64,000 nt of DNA from Pempheris klunzingeri (lineage: Eukaryota > Chordata > Actinopteri > Acropomatiformes > Pempheridae). Each line of letters begins with the position of its first letter. Position 1 is the stretch's first letter. Under the pieces are notes generated by a model, which was given only the letters and a program-made list of their open reading frames with translations, was not told the origin of the DNA and did not search any database. A program made the position numbers and the translations under genes. Shown here piece by piece: positions 13,080 through 27,530 of this stretch. Where the stretch lies: contig NC_092016.1 of NCBI RefSeq assembly GCF_042242105.1, positions 10,058,501-10,122,500 on the forward strand, given 5' to 3'.

Positions 13080-13400
13080 TTTGCATGCTTTTAATTTAAC
13101 CACAACGAGCGTGCAGTGTGTGATCTGATGAAATAAAGACATGAAACATCCTGAAGGCTATTGTGTTCATTTACTATGGAAACCCAATCAGCTGCACAAA
13201 TCCAGAGCAAGGGAGGCCTTAATATGTAAATGTCCATTTTGTTGCCAGATATTTACAGGGTGTGATCGGACCTGATGAGCTGCACAATAACTCAACTTCC
13301 ACCCGTTCCTGTTCCAGCATAGCAGGTGTTCAGATTGTTTGCCATAAATTATGTCCTTGCCAGATGTTGCCAAGCAACTGATTAATTAGTAGATCCTGAG
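13080..13400. promoter_or_regulatory. Candidate conserved non-coding element
   Basis: A non-repetitive, compositionally balanced block. It includes TTAATATGTAAATG (octamer-like), GGTGTGATCGGACC and a terminal CTGATTAATTAG. There is no coding signal on either strand. It looks like constrained regulatory DNA, but only a cross-species alignment could show that. Confidence 0.25.
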
Positions 13401-15284
13401 TGGGCCAGAATAGAAGTGCTCGTTTCAGTCCCAGCGGTCCAAAGAGTCCACCATCTCACACATTTAACATGAATCCATTAATGACCTTTTGTGTTGCTAT
13501 AGTTATATGTCAAGACACCACCAAACTTTCACGGCACCCTAAAGTGACAAGAGACTGTGGTTTAAAAACACTATGTTAACAGCAAAATTCACGATTCAAG
13601 ATTTGGGTAATAATGAGAAATAATCATTTCCTTCCTCCACATTTCCCCAATTCAAACTTGAAGGGAGATGATATTTTCATTCAGTGATTATTTTATCAGT
13701 GGCTGGGACAGCACCAGCAACAAGGAATGAAGTATGGTCAGTATAGTAATTGGATTCAGTGTGGTGTGTACAAGGAAGAGAGGGGATCTCTGTACAGTGC
13801 TACTGTACTGAATCTAACAGTAGCATAAAAATGGATTACAATTACAATTGTCCTCACTGCAGTTACATACATACAGATGTACTTCTAACACAGCAGATAT
13901 TCATACACAAGGTCACCTTTCACTTGATGTTCCTGTCACTGGCCTGTGCTATGTCAAACATCCAAAGGATCTTCTTTTTGTTCCTATTCGGTCGTGCTCA
14001 AAAATGAATACTTTTTTATTTCAGTATGAATTCTGCCTTACTGATATTTAACAGTTCACTGGCAAAGACGCGAGTTTTATTTCCTCCTACTGTGGACTTT
14101 CTGACAGCCTGTCAGAAAGCATAAATGCATCGTGTCTGTATGTGACACCTTTTCACTCTGGAGAACTCCAACGATGGCGAGCTTAACAAAACGAAGGGCA
14201 GGGAATCTTCGAACAGAGGTGAAACGGTAACCAATTTATATATATTGTGATGAGTAATTAAAATGGCTTCATATAGATTATAAAAATATAGGGAGTAGTG
14301 CGTGAATTAAGGCCCTAATTAATGTGCAGGACCCAGAGCTTGAGAGAGGCCCTTAAATATCTTATCAAGGGACTCCCTAGTATTGCACTATGCCTCAGGC
14401 AGGGGTGATGATTCTCAGTTGAATCATATGTACTAGCTAAGCAACCTTTTCACGTCATATTATACTGTACATGTACTACAGTATTTGCATGGGCCTCTAC
14501 CAACTAAAGCAAAAAAAAACAGCACAAAACACAAGCAAGTCTTGCACTATGCTGTGAGCTGCTTAAAGCACAAATCGCGTTAAAGGACACCAAAATTGGA
14601 GTGTTACACCGGCCTGCCAGATACAACACCTACTGTGCTTTTTCTCTCATTTTGGAGAATAGGGAATCTGCAGAGTGATAGACAGACATCACTGTGCCTC
14701 AAGAAACTCACTTCATAAGGCCATGCCTAGCACAGTGTCCCTGCACAAAAATAGGGCCCATGACCTAAAACAGCCATTAAATAGAGGCTGTGTATCTACT
14801 CATTCATGGCAAAGTTTAATTTTCAGAGCCTTTTACTCCCACTAATGGGGCTTACAAGGCTTTCTTTTATAAAGAATCAGGATCTGATGTGTAGTGTATG
14901 TGAGCTTTGGCAGTTTGTTGCCAACGTTTTATAATAAAAAAATAATATTTATGTAATGGTGGTTGGCTGAGCCATATTTGCCTGATGAACAGTATCCAGT
15001 TTGTTCTTTTTCAGAATTGGCCTGCATTGGCATGCAGTGGACCACACATATACACACACACACACACGCAAACATGTACACACACAACACATGTAGCTTA
15101 ATTGACCTAATTGAATAAACACTGTCAGTTCTTCCGTGTGCACTAGAGTCCAAGCAGCCTAATAGAGGGTGGAAGTTACATTTTGATGAACTCTGTTTAG
15201 GTTAATGTGGGTGCATGAATTAGGTAGGACGATGAAGAAGCTATGTGAACCATGATAGAGAGCTAAATGGTCCAATTTTCCCTG

Positions 15285-15560
15285 TCAGGTGGAAGCACTT
15301 CTCTCACATCACTCCTGGCAGTCAACGAGGCTAAAAGACACCAATTAATCTCCCATGGCTATTATGGGGCAGGATGGCACAGAAAATTGATGGGCAAAGA
15401 ACACTGAGACAGAGAGAGGATATGTAATTTGCTGGGGATCCGTGCACATTGGCTGGAACCAGTTATAATTGAAAAAGCAGTCAGCAAAAGTTTGACAATT
15501 ATGCTATAATTTGTAACAGCAGTAATTTAATTAGCACTCTTCATAGTAGTGCTTTCTAAT
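15285..15560. promoter_or_regulatory. Candidate conserved non-coding element, homeodomain-core rich
   Basis: Within less than 300 bp there are many TAAT or ATTA cores: ACCAATTAATCTC, CCAGTTATAATTG, GTAATTTAATTAGC and CTAATTATAG. The block contains no repeats and no open frame. Such clustering is typical of deeply conserved enhancers near developmental genes. The gene it might serve lies outside the window to the left, or is reln or plcz1; that is unknown. Confidence 0.3.
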
Positions 15561-18410
15561 TATAGTTCTACTCTGCATAAGCCACACAAAGTGTCGGCCA
15601 ATTCATTATATTTAGCTCACTGGAAGTGGCTTAAGTGTCTTTTGACAAATTGCAAAGTCATGTAATGAGAAAAAAGCCTGACAGCTCATCAGAAAGTTAG
15701 CTTTGTCGGAATTTAAACATTCCTCCATGTCTCCTACCAAAAGACGTTTAAGTGATAAGAGCAGGCATAAAAAGAGAGACTGGTAGCATTATTTGAGATC
15801 TGCAGTAATAATGCCCAGCAATCTGTCTACATACTTCAGGATTTCTGTTATTTATGTCAAACTCTGTATGTGGAATATTTGTCTTTGGTGTTGTGAGCTG
15901 GATGCAGAGGATCTGTCATAACATGTAAGGTCTTGCATACAGTATGCATGTATCATCAGTGTTACACATTCCTTACGATGGCTCTAGATGTGTGTCATTG
16001 TCTCCATTTTGAGCTTAATAACAAATGAACATCTCTGCCTGCTGCTTTGACTCACTGATTTCCCTTGGCTGAGATCACTCCTAATAACCAACTGCCTGCC
16101 TCTTTCCACACACCAGTACTGTCAGAGAATGATGACTCTGATGCCTCAACAACATGCATGCTGCTGGATGGTGATTTCTCCAACAGATGGCCATTTGCTC
16201 AGGGCTATAGCAATATCTGTGGAATGGAATAGCGAGAATACTAGGCAGCAATGAATTTTGATTTATCATCTTTAAACAGCGAATATCACAGCCTACAATT
16301 GCCTTCCTTAAATGTGAGATAAACACCTTGGTTTTACAATTAGTTGGTTGTGTTTTCAACTAAAGCGATTTTGGGATTTCCTGACGACAAAGTTGTGCTT
16401 GTAGCCCAGCGCCAGTAAGTGAAGTGGAGAGATTCAAATAAAGCAGTTGTTCATAATAATGAGCCCATCACTATTATCTTCCTCATCCAGCTGGCAATGA
16501 ACTCTGCCGCCAAGCAGTTTCTGTTTGTGTGTATGTGTGTGAGGATTATCTGGGAATCCATTCAACTTTACAGCTTCTACACTATTTTGAACTTTACATT
16601 GCTACAGATGATGAACCCCCTGGTTGCAAAGTTGCTCACGCTTTTGGTAAATTCTGAAATAGGCAAAACTCACTTGGAGATTGTACCAAACTACAATCTT
16701 TCTCTAACTGAAACAAGTGCTTCATTAGTTTAAATGAATTAGGAACAGGATGTCTTGCGTTAAGTCAGTCCAGTGCTTTATATGCCCAACCACCCACTCT
16801 GACTTCACACTACAAGTGCATAAACTATACATGCACACACTGTATTCCAGAGCTCACAGCTCCTTACCTCTCTAGTTATCCCCTGACATCAGGCATTACC
16901 ACTGGAACTCTGCTCCAATGGGCCAATGAATACTAAATGAGCCGGTGGAAATCCAGCTGGGAAAACACTGTCAAAAGGAAACATGGTCTGCCCCCCCCCC
17001 CTTTTCAAGTGTAGAGTCACATTTCAAAAAGGTGCACAAGTCTCAGCTCTTCTCACCTTAAGCATGTGAAGAGGTGCGATCTTGCCACAGTATAAACTTG
17101 AGCCCTGGGTTAGGATAAAACAACCTCTGCACATTGCAATGAGATATGAAGCAAAGTGATCTAATTTTCCCACAATGAGCAGCATGGAGGGTGCGCTAGC
17201 CTGCCTGGTTAGCTGTGTAATGTTGCATTCCAACACCACACATACAGACTGATCTTTTATTCTCTATCGAACTTCTAATATGCACAGATGCACATGAGCA
17301 CAGAAGCAAAAGTCGACAGCCTCAGACACAAGCACACTCTGCTCCCAAATGAGTCCAACTAACCAACCGTGGAGTGTGAGGTGCAGCGATGCAGAGACGG
17401 GGGCCATATACAGGGCTTCATGTTCACTGCCTGGGAATTATCACATCAAACTCATATGCCCAATGGTTTTGACAGGCCCAAGGCCTTGCCATTACAGCCT
17501 GGTGTAGACAGGAATGACTCCGCTGCGCTATGACGGGGCATTGACTATTGTTGTGCACCAGTGGTTCACGCCACACCAATAACATTCAGATTTACACAGA
17601 CATCCAGGGAGGAAGCTCTTGACAAACTTGTTAAAACAACCAACATAGAATCGGTGCAAATGTTCTCTGAGCTTCACTGACTGTTGTACGGATGAGTTTT
17701 GCATGATGTGTTCACATTTTTGTCCGCGGCTTTGAGATTTTTTAGAATATGGACCTTATTCCATGAAATTAATAACAGAGAAATCAATCTCTGGTGTTCG
17801 TGGACTATCTGCATTTATTTGCATGATGTATTCAGACAGCAGCTGAGTGCACCCCCTAGCACTTGTAGCAGACATTGGAAATGCCAGTGCTGGGATTTAA
17901 CATGCTGTTGTAGAAAATCCCAAGCAGGAAGTCATTTGGACGTTATCACTTGGAGCACTCGAAGAGATTGCTTAATATAATGATATAAAAGTCTAAATCT
18001 GCATGTGGAGCTAGATTTTCATCAAAATGGCAAAGCTAATTGGCTAATGGTGGCCAAGATTTTTGTAGAATACCTACACCCTGTGCACAAATATTAGAGC
18101 ACTGGATAACGATAATCTACTCAAAGTAGATGTGTATTGCTCTCATCTAGTTTTAGTAGCAGTCACACTTACAAGATTGCGTTTAAGAATCATTTCAGTT
18201 TATGGCAAACAGGCTACTCCTGACAACCACAAATCAGAAAACATTATAAATGAAGAAAGAATAATAAAGATGCAAGTAGGTCTACAAGACTGTGCCTGAG
18301 CTTCCTGTAAATGTTAATGTCAGGATGCTAATATACACACAGTGACAATATTAATATGCTGATGTCATAAACTTAAGTGACTGGCTGAAATTTTGACCTG
18401 ATGATGGTGC

Positions 18411-18560
18411 TTGATAAAAAGTTATTGGATTACCAAAGTCATTAGGATTCATCCTCTGGGAACCATGAGTGTCTGTGCAAAATTTCATACCAGTCCACCC
18501 AATAGGTGTCAAGACATCAACCTCCATGGCTCCAGTAACTAGAATATACCGACTTAGCTA
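18411..18560 (+). repeat. Teleost interspersed repeat, forward copy
   Basis: The string ATTACCAAAGTCATTAGG, then ATTCATCCTCTGGGAACCAT, then CAAAATTTCATACCAGTCCA is the core of a very common teleost interspersed repeat (remembered, family name uncertain). A reverse-oriented copy lies at about 32,120-32,310 in a plcz1 intron. It has no coding capacity here. Confidence 0.55.
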
Positions 18561-20150
18561 AACTGGACATTTTTGATCACTGTGTCATCTTGTAGGTTTA
18601 CACCGATGACACTGAGATGTAATGACTTTTTCAAAAAATATGAAAGGGGAAGACTCGCTACTCATTCTAGAGATATTTTTCACCAGACAGGAACATAAAG
18701 GCAAAAGTTCCTTCTTCACATACTTTATTCTGTCTGTATTTTACCACCACTCATGTCTGAAAAAATGAGAGGAGACAGACAGAGGGTGAGTTTTAATCTT
18801 CCTCTGCCATACTTCAGAGAAAGCTGTATGCATTACGCTTATGATTTCCAGTGTTTTTGTTTTTGTTTGTTTGATTTTTTTTTTTTTTTTACCTAACATG
18901 CTCATAGAATCGGAATGTTTTGTCACTATGGCAACAACAACTTCCCCAGAAGCCTGCTTGAAAAGTCAGATTATTTTGAGTATATTTATAGCCCGCCGAT
19001 TTCCTGTGTGCTTCTTAAATATCTATACTACAGGGGCTCAAAGACCATCTGAGGTAGGCTGTTGTTTACATTATATCTTATTGAGTTTTCAGGAAACACT
19101 CAGCAATTCAATCCCTCTAGAGTTGTATGTAGCTAGCTAACTCCCTTACAGACAGTGGTGGCAAATATTAGTGTAGTAAGGGTCTTATCCACATCCACAG
19201 GTTTATCCACATCTTATGTAAGATCGATGACTTATCTTGGGTTAATGGATGAACCCATCGATCAATTATTTAATATTTATCTACACACAATGCACCACTT
19301 CACAAGAATTGCCTTATTTAGATAGAGTTTCTGTAACTGTATAAAAGGTTAATGATGATGATAGCAGAGCTGGTTGCTTTGTGTTGCTCGCACCGAGGCG
19401 ACAGCCCACTGCAGAGTACCCAGTGACAGAACTGGCTTAGGCACATGTCTGAACTGTCAAGGGCTGCATAACAGTGAGATGAAAGGTATGGAGGGAGAGA
19501 GAGACACACACACAACGCCACGGAAAGTCACAGACACTTTTGTCTCACTGACTGAGAGGAACGACAAGGAGAGGAGAGGGATTAAAATGAGAAAGTCACA
19601 CAGACGTTGCCTTGGTATTTGATGGAAGTAAGAGGTACAGGGAGGAGAGGAGAGGGAAGGGATGGTGCAGTGTGAGAGGATGGGAGAACTTTGTGCAGAG
19701 TGAAGACCCTGGCTTCTCTATTCTCTCTCATGCTGTGTTTGAAAAAGCAGTATTTCAACTCAGCAGCTCAGGTAAAAGCTGGAATACATCTCAGAGTTGA
19801 CATTTCTATTCACTATTTCCTGTATATTTTTAGAGAGCAAGTGATGTGCTGCGTCTTTGAAAAAGTTACAAGTGTTTAAAATACCTACAAGATGACAACA
19901 TAAAGAATAATCCCAAGTACTACGTTTTAAATGGATTTAAATTCAACATTTTCTTCCCTCTAACACTGTCATGATGGATATTCAGCCATGCAGAAAAAAC
20001 ATAAGCCTTAAACACATTAGTAGTTGCTGCGTACACTTCTCAGAATTGGCATGTTGATTTCATACAAGTTGGAAGTTTCACAAAGAAACTCAAGAATAAC
20101 TTTCCAGAATCAACTACAGGGCATTAAGAGGCTATAATGACTGTGTGCAG

Positions 20151-23100
20151 GGCAAGATGAAGAAAAGCAAGGCCCCCTCCTCCAGGAGAGCAGAAATCCA
20201 GCATCTGTACCAATGCTACACCTCAGGCCAGACAACTTTGCCTGCCTGCGCTCTCCTGAGGTTCCTCCACAAAGAGCAGATGGAGCTCACAGCAAATGAG
20301 GAGACGGCAGAGAATTTGATTGATAGATATGAGATTGAAGAGACGGGTAAGTGAAGGGAGAACTGTGTGCCATGTCAGGCTGCTCGCTGCTCATTACTAT
20401 GGGTAAAAAATACACTATTCTTTAAGGACTAAGGCTTTGTCACGTAATGATGCTAATTTAGTTATACCAGAAGTTTAGGCCTAAGCTCCAGCAGTGCCTG
20501 ACTGACAAAGTGATTTGCTGTAAGCCCGGAGGCACGGAGTTGAAATGACAGAAGGAAAATGAAGAGTCAGGCATGTCAGTGGACAAGTAGACCAGATGTT
20601 GGCTAGGGCCTTGTGCACTGCTGGCTAATTCACAGCATCATAAACAGCAAAACAACAACAACACAAAGTAAACGTCTAGTCTGTGTTGCATCGTAACTGA
20701 AGACCTCGCTTCTTTCACTTCATGGTATAGTCTTTAAGTGGGAGGTGCAGTTTTTAGCTTTTCCAGCACCTGTACTATAATAATTCTGTATACTATGAAT
20801 AAATGACCTGAACAGGTAGGACAGAGGGTGTAAAGCTGACAGTTGGTATCGAAGCTCTGACTGCTAAGCTAATTTTAATGATGGCTCAGTTCTTTCCCAG
20901 CAAGCAAGTCTGCACAATACCAAGACCCTGGAACTATTTCACCTAAATGCAATGTAGCTGTTTTCAAGCTGTTATAAATTACACCTGTGCTCTTCCCACT
21001 ATGACGAACCAAAATATCTGTCATAACACAGGTCGATGTTTGTTGTTTTGTTGGCTTCTCCTGTATGGTTTGTATGTATCTGGTCTTGTGCTCTTTTGAC
21101 TTTTTAATCAAAGAACTAGATTTGTTTCAATGAAGTCTGTCATGTTCTGCACTTAGTTTTATACCCACTCAAGAAGCGCATGTGTGCTTTTAAATGCCAC
21201 CCTTCATTTTGTCTTAAAAGTTTGCTGAAGTTGTGTAGAGCCGTGATCTGGGCCTAAACAATCCATATGCACATGATTATAATTATGTCTAGACTACAGG
21301 GCTAGACATGGTTTTGCTGGCCAGTCGCCCACTTTGTTCCACACCGTTTTTGTGCTTTGTAATTAGTGCTAATTAGCAAATGTTAGCTAACAAGCCAAAC
21401 TAAGATGAGAGAACATTGTGAACATTATGTCTATGAAATATTGTTATACCTGCTATCATATCTGCTAAACAGTATGTTATGTCAGTATGGCATTAGCATG
21501 TGGCTCAAACTGCCTAGACAGCTCACACAGAGTCTCACAGATCCACTGGCATGGCTGCAACATCTTTTAGTTTTATTATTCACTTGATGTGTTTTAATAT
21601 TTGTGTTATTTAAACACAAGGAACACGACTTTTGCTTGAGCTGGCTGGTGTAGACCTTTTTAAAGACTTTATCTTTACACTTGCCAGAAGAAATTATGCT
21701 GATTTTGTCAGTTGTCACCGTCACTGACTGCTGCTCTGCTCCTCCCCCTCCTTTTCCAGCCAGAGCAAGCAGGTCCATGACATTTGAAGGATTCTTCAGG
21801 TACATGGAGTCCAAAGACTGCTGCCTGTTCAACCAGGACCACACATCTGTGTACCAAGACATGGATCAGCCTCTCACCAATTACTTCATTTCCTCGTCAC
21901 ATAACACCTACCTGATTGGAGATCAGCTTGTAGGAAAGAGCCACCTGGATGCTTATGTTTGGTAGGGAAGTACAGTGCATTCTGTACAGCTTGTGCTCAT
22001 CTTCATGATCCAGGCCTTAAAGAAAAATTATGTTTTTACCTATGTGACCTGTGGGTGCTACAGGTTATAGGGAAATTTATATTTAAAATTGCACACACAT
22101 ATGTTAAATTCTATTTACAAATTAACCAAAATCAACTAATCTGCTCAATCCTGTATATTTCATTAATCTGCTATTTTAGGTCAGTCACAAGACCAATTTA
22201 AACACCATTTGGCTCTGATACAGACCTAAAATCCCTGTCAGTGCACTATTATCTTCTCTCTTAAGTGTCTCCTCCAGACCTACATGTGTGTTATCTGGAT
22301 ACTCTCTTTTCCTTTCCTTTCATTGACCCACTCGTGCTGAGGCAGACAGTGAAATTGCTGTGGTCCCTTTATGGGGTAATGGAGGTGATTACAAAAGGGG
22401 CTGATGGCAGCAGAAGTGCTGTATTTATGGTCCCTGCGAAAGTGCTGAGCGCCTGGGCCGGGGGTAAAGTGGAGTCCTCCAAACCAGTGGCCTGGAAGCT
22501 CTGGTTTACTTAGATAATGAGAGAATCATCCAGAGAGGAGAACAAAGTGGCAGGGGGAGAAGATGGTGTTTTAGAAAGCTTGGTACCTCACACCTGGGAG
22601 AGTAAAGAAAAGATGACAGTGAATGTAGACAGGAGATGGGGGAGAGAGAGGGTTGGAAAAAGGTCACCGGCTGGAATCGGATCAGTGATGGTTCGGTTAC
22701 CAAGCCGCCAAAATGACCAAAATGCTTTACCTTTAAAAATGCCTTTGTGTTTCCATGAAATGTGGTATGTTGATGCTGTGCTGCCATCATTCAAAAGTGA
22801 AACAGCAATAAACTGGTAGAAAAAGGCTGATTTCTCAAAAAGCAAAACCATTCCTGAGTTAAAATGTCTGGAGGAAAAGGGTGATATAACTTTGCATCAG
22901 GGTTGCAAGAAAATGTATCATTGCTATAATGATTATGGCAGTGCTGTGAAAGTGATGTTATTTTTGTCCACTGCCAACAGAAGCGAATGTCTTCTACCAA
23001 GACACATTCTGTGCTGTATGAACTTGACCATATTTTTTTATGCAAAGAAAGCTCAGAAATGAAAATGGAACATCCCAATTTTCTGGTGTTAAATGAGGAG

Positions 23101-26100
23101 TAGATCCAGAGCCACTCAGGCAGAAGAAGTTGTTGGAATAAATTATTAGATTGCAATGTTCGCAACTTATTATTCACGTGTTGAATAATTTGAGCAAATT
23201 TTCATTTGTATGGAAGTGGTTATGATGGCTTGACTAGTAAAAACCTGACCTGAAATAGCTCAGTTTGTGCCTCAACTCTTCACTTCTAATTTCTCACATG
23301 CTTCATTACAAGTGCTCATCACAGCCTTGCCACAGCTCAGTTTGTGTGCTTGTGTCTCCATATTTATGCCCGTGCTTGTGTTTGTGTGCATGTGTGTGGC
23401 ACAGTGCTCTGAGGAAAGGCTGTCGCTGTCTGGAGATTGACTGCTGGGATGGGCCAGATATGGAGCCTGTAGTCTACCATGGCTACACCCTGACCACCAA
23501 GATACTTTTCAAGGATGTCATCTCCACTGTGGAGCAGCATGCCTTTGAGGTAACAGCATATAGTATGCTACATGACAACACGACATACAGTATATACTCT
23601 TGAGTGGTGCCCCAGGCATGTAACTTTGTGATCACTCCTTCCTCAGAAGGCCCCAGGAGTCCTTACTTAGCTGCATTTGCTCTAATTAATAGCATCTCTG
23701 ATGGTTATGCTTTGCTTGCAAGTTGTCTTTGATTTGGGGCATTCTCTGTGATGTGTCTGGAGAATGTAGCAGCTGCAGAGAGCGCAGTAGATCCAGGTCG
23801 ATGCTAATTGTTGGCAATATGGGTTGAATCGTGATTTTCTGTGATTATTTCTCGACAGGTGTCTGCTTACCCGGTAATCCTATCATTGGAAAACCATTGC
23901 TCCCAGGAGCAGCAGGAGGTCATGGCCCAGTACCTCAACTCTGTCCTGGGGGACAAGCTGCTGAAAACTCCCTTGGATCATCCAACCACTGGAGACCTCC
24001 CAAGTCCAAATGTAAGACTCCACTATCTGAGTGGTGCAGGCAGAGAGATGATAGTGTTTGTATGTATAAATCCTCATCGTATGTCATAGCAAAGCAAAAC
24101 AAGGAGAAAATTAGACCTTTTCGCTGTCACAGAGGGCCTCATTAGTCTCTTTCTGAGGCTTCCTGTGCCTCTCTCCTCCACTGGGATGCAGGGATAGATG
24201 GACGCCTGCATTTTCAAGCCTCTTTAATCGCTTAGAGATCCACAATATCTAATATGGTGTGGTTGATCCTGAGAAGTGTCCATCATTTTAAGTATGCTGA
24301 AGCACATGAGCCGATCGTTCCTTCAGATTACCCTGTTTGGGTTCTGACTTCTCCACGAAAAAGCCTCAACTCGTGACTGAGCGACTGACCTGAAAGATGC
24401 CGGTTCAGTCACTCCAGTCTACTGAATATGACAAGAAGGATGAAGGGTTTTTCTCTGAGTGTGGATGAATGTGAGCTGTCTCACTGGAGTTTCTTTGCTG
24501 CCTCTGACTTCTGCTGCTTTGGAATTTATTGCAAAAAATAAGTTGTGTTTTAGCCCCAATGCGCATATAAGATTTACTCCCCCATTTTGTTTTTTTATTT
24601 TAATGACTTCAAGATGCGGTGGCTTACATAGGAGCCTGAGCAGCAGTGGTTTCATCTTGACAATTAACCCCCAGCAACTGAAATTGTGTTCATGTGTCAC
24701 ATACATGCAGCTTTATCCCCATGTTGCCATCTAACATGCAATACTCAGAAGTCTTCATTATTCTATACTCCACCCTGGCCACTTATGTCAAAGGTTTTAG
24801 ATCTGTTTACCAAATCATAAAAGCCACAAGAAGGATGGAACACCCAATGGCCTTCCCTCTATTTTTCCATTACGCTGAGTTACTGCATGAATAGAAATAA
24901 CCTGTAGTTCATTAACAAGTTATCGCCCTACTTTATTCTATTTCTACCATAAACATGGGCTGAATTCTCTTCAAGAGCCCTCACATGACACCCTAAATTA
25001 CATTAACATATACAGAGCCTCTGCTCTAGCTCTCCAGACTGTATCATTTTGTGCAATGAAAAATGAAAGAGTGCAGTGCCAAAGGAAGCTGAGAAGCATA
25101 TAATTCTCATACTATATGGACTCTTACAGGTTGTTAATGTGGGCAGATCTCTCAATGTTTTGCATATTTTTACTGTGCGTACAGTATGTGATGCCGACAG
25201 GGTGACATCCTGTCATGTGGCTTACCACAGAGCTGCTTCCATGTCTAGACCATAACCTTTTACTTTTACATTTTAGCGCATTGCAGCTAATCTGCGTAAA
25301 GAGCCCTATAGAGTGCTAACAGATTTGGAGCCAGGCTGGTGGAGTGTGGCAGCAGTTGTGTGATTGAGAGATTTGGTGCATTTGCTGCTTTTTTCTTTCA
25401 TCATCCTACCAAACTTGGTCGTGTTTGTGCACTGATTCGGATGTGGCTCCTGCGTGACTCTTTGAGGAATAGCATCTTTTCAGCAAATCAAAAAGGGGGC
25501 ATTTCGCACAAGGCAAGTGTTTTGATGTTCGTGTCCTAAGTTTGAAGATGCAGGAACAGAGTTTGTTTGATTGATGCAAGTGCGTGATGGTTCTATGCAC
25601 GCGGGGGTAAATGAACGAACCCGTGAGGGTACTTTTGTGTTATTTCACTTGTGAATTTATACTGTATGTGTTTTCGTGGGGGTGTCAGGATCTGAAGAAT
25701 AAGATCCTCATCAAGAATAAAAAGTTAAAGCCTAAGATCAAGACAGAGGACGCAGGAGGGACAGAGGCAGAGGAGAGTGTAGATGAGGGCGAGGATGAGG
25801 AGGAGGATGATGAGGACGAGGATCATCAAACCAAAGCAAAGTTCTGGTCTCCTAGAAAGGCAGGATCAAAGAGGAAAGTAAGTCAGTCAGATTTAAGAAC
25901 AGAAAAATAGAGACAGAACTTTGCAAAGCACTGTGAGACAACTCTGTTGTGATATTGGGCGATACAAAATAAATTGAAATTGAATTGAATTGAAAATATA
26001 GACTTTTTGTATGAGAATGTGATACAGATGTAGTTAAATGGCCACTGCAACCAATAAGCTGATGGGAAAAACGCTTTAGTCTTGTTTTCTTTGGAATTTC

Positions 26101-27497
26101 AACACAATCTGTTGCCATTTGGTGAATACTGTCTTTGGTTTGTCTTTCTCTGTACTTTAAATTATAGAAGAAGAAGGTGGAGGTGACAGAGGCTTTATCT
26201 GACCTGGTTGTATACACCAGGTCTGTCAAGTTCATCAGCTTCAGTCATTCCAAGGACAATCAGAACTACTATGAGAACACATCTATGGCAGAGAAAAAAG
26301 CTCGCAAGCTAGCCAAAGCCTCAGGTAAAATTTACGGAGTTGAAACTGTGGGAAGGGAAAAGGGATAGCTGATTTTTGAGGTAATAAAGAAAGTGTATAA
26401 TTACTTGCATATAATTCTGATGAGCCCAGCATATTCATATGATTTATAATCACATCGAGCCCAAAGGAGCAGTCTTTGTAGGTCCTCTCTGGACGTGAAA
26501 TGCAATTACCTCTGGTGCCATAAACCTCCACAATAGTGAAAGCGTACGTGACATATACGACATAGGGGAGTGCTTTTTAGGGAATAAGGCACAACAGTGC
26601 AAGCCCAGAAATGTGCCTTATACTATCACTGTTTGGGGGGTGGAAGGAGCCCGCTGAGGTTCGAATCAACTGATTATCAGTTAAACTGTCATTTTGCTGC
26701 TGTGCGGCAGTATATTGGAGAAACAGAGTGATGTAGAGAAATGTAATCTGCTCCTGCTGAGGAAGAATGACACTTTCCAGACAAATGGCTACATTATGAG
26801 CTGGTTGGCTTGGTTGGCAGGGACCATAAACACTCTCAGCTATGCTGAAGCTGTAAAAACCTTGTAGGCTCTTGTCATCATCAAACCCTGCAAGGAACTA
26901 CACAGCAGTGGTAGGATCACACACAGACTGAAGATGTGTGCCAGTTTTTTTTTTTTGTCTATCCAGCATTAGGATAATTATACAGACATCAAAACCTGAT
27001 CAAGACAAAGTGTTTCCACCTTTTCAGGTATCCTCTAAAAGTTTCCATTTTGCATTTAACTATTTTTTCAATTGGTGTATCTTCATATTTTTAATAAAAG
27101 CAACTCATCAATAACTGTGACAAAACAGAGGGGAAATAATCATATCTGTAATGTTAAGAACTTTGTCTCTGACAAATGAAATTACTTTTTTTTTTTTTTT
27201 TTACTGATACTGTTAAAGTTAGATTTTAGTCAGATAGACTAAAATGTCCAGGATCACAGGAGTGACATCTGTGAAGTCTGAATCAGTGAACTTTCTCATT
27301 AATGAGTGTGTGTCAGAGGAGACATTTGACCTTTGAGTGTTGTGCATCCTCTCTCTCAGGTACAGATTTTGTTCAGCATAACCAGAAGTTCCTCAGCAGG
27401 ATTTATCCAGCAGGCTCGAGGACATCTTCGTCCAACTACAACCCCCAGGAGTTTTGGAACGTCGGATCACAGCTCGGTGAGTGGGGAGAAAGACCCC

Positions 27498-27530
<33 letters not shown>

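Larger units (their letters stand above)
11541..20150. other. Gene-free spacer upstream of plcz1
   Basis: No coding exon was recognised on either strand. The sequence alternates AT-rich filler with blocks that look constrained (about 11,880-12,130; 13,080-13,400; 14,215-14,345; 15,285-15,560) and an interspersed repeat at 18,411-18,560. The promoter and first exons of plcz1 should lie in or beyond this interval, but no convincing EF-hand exon with splice sites was seen. Confidence 0.5.
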
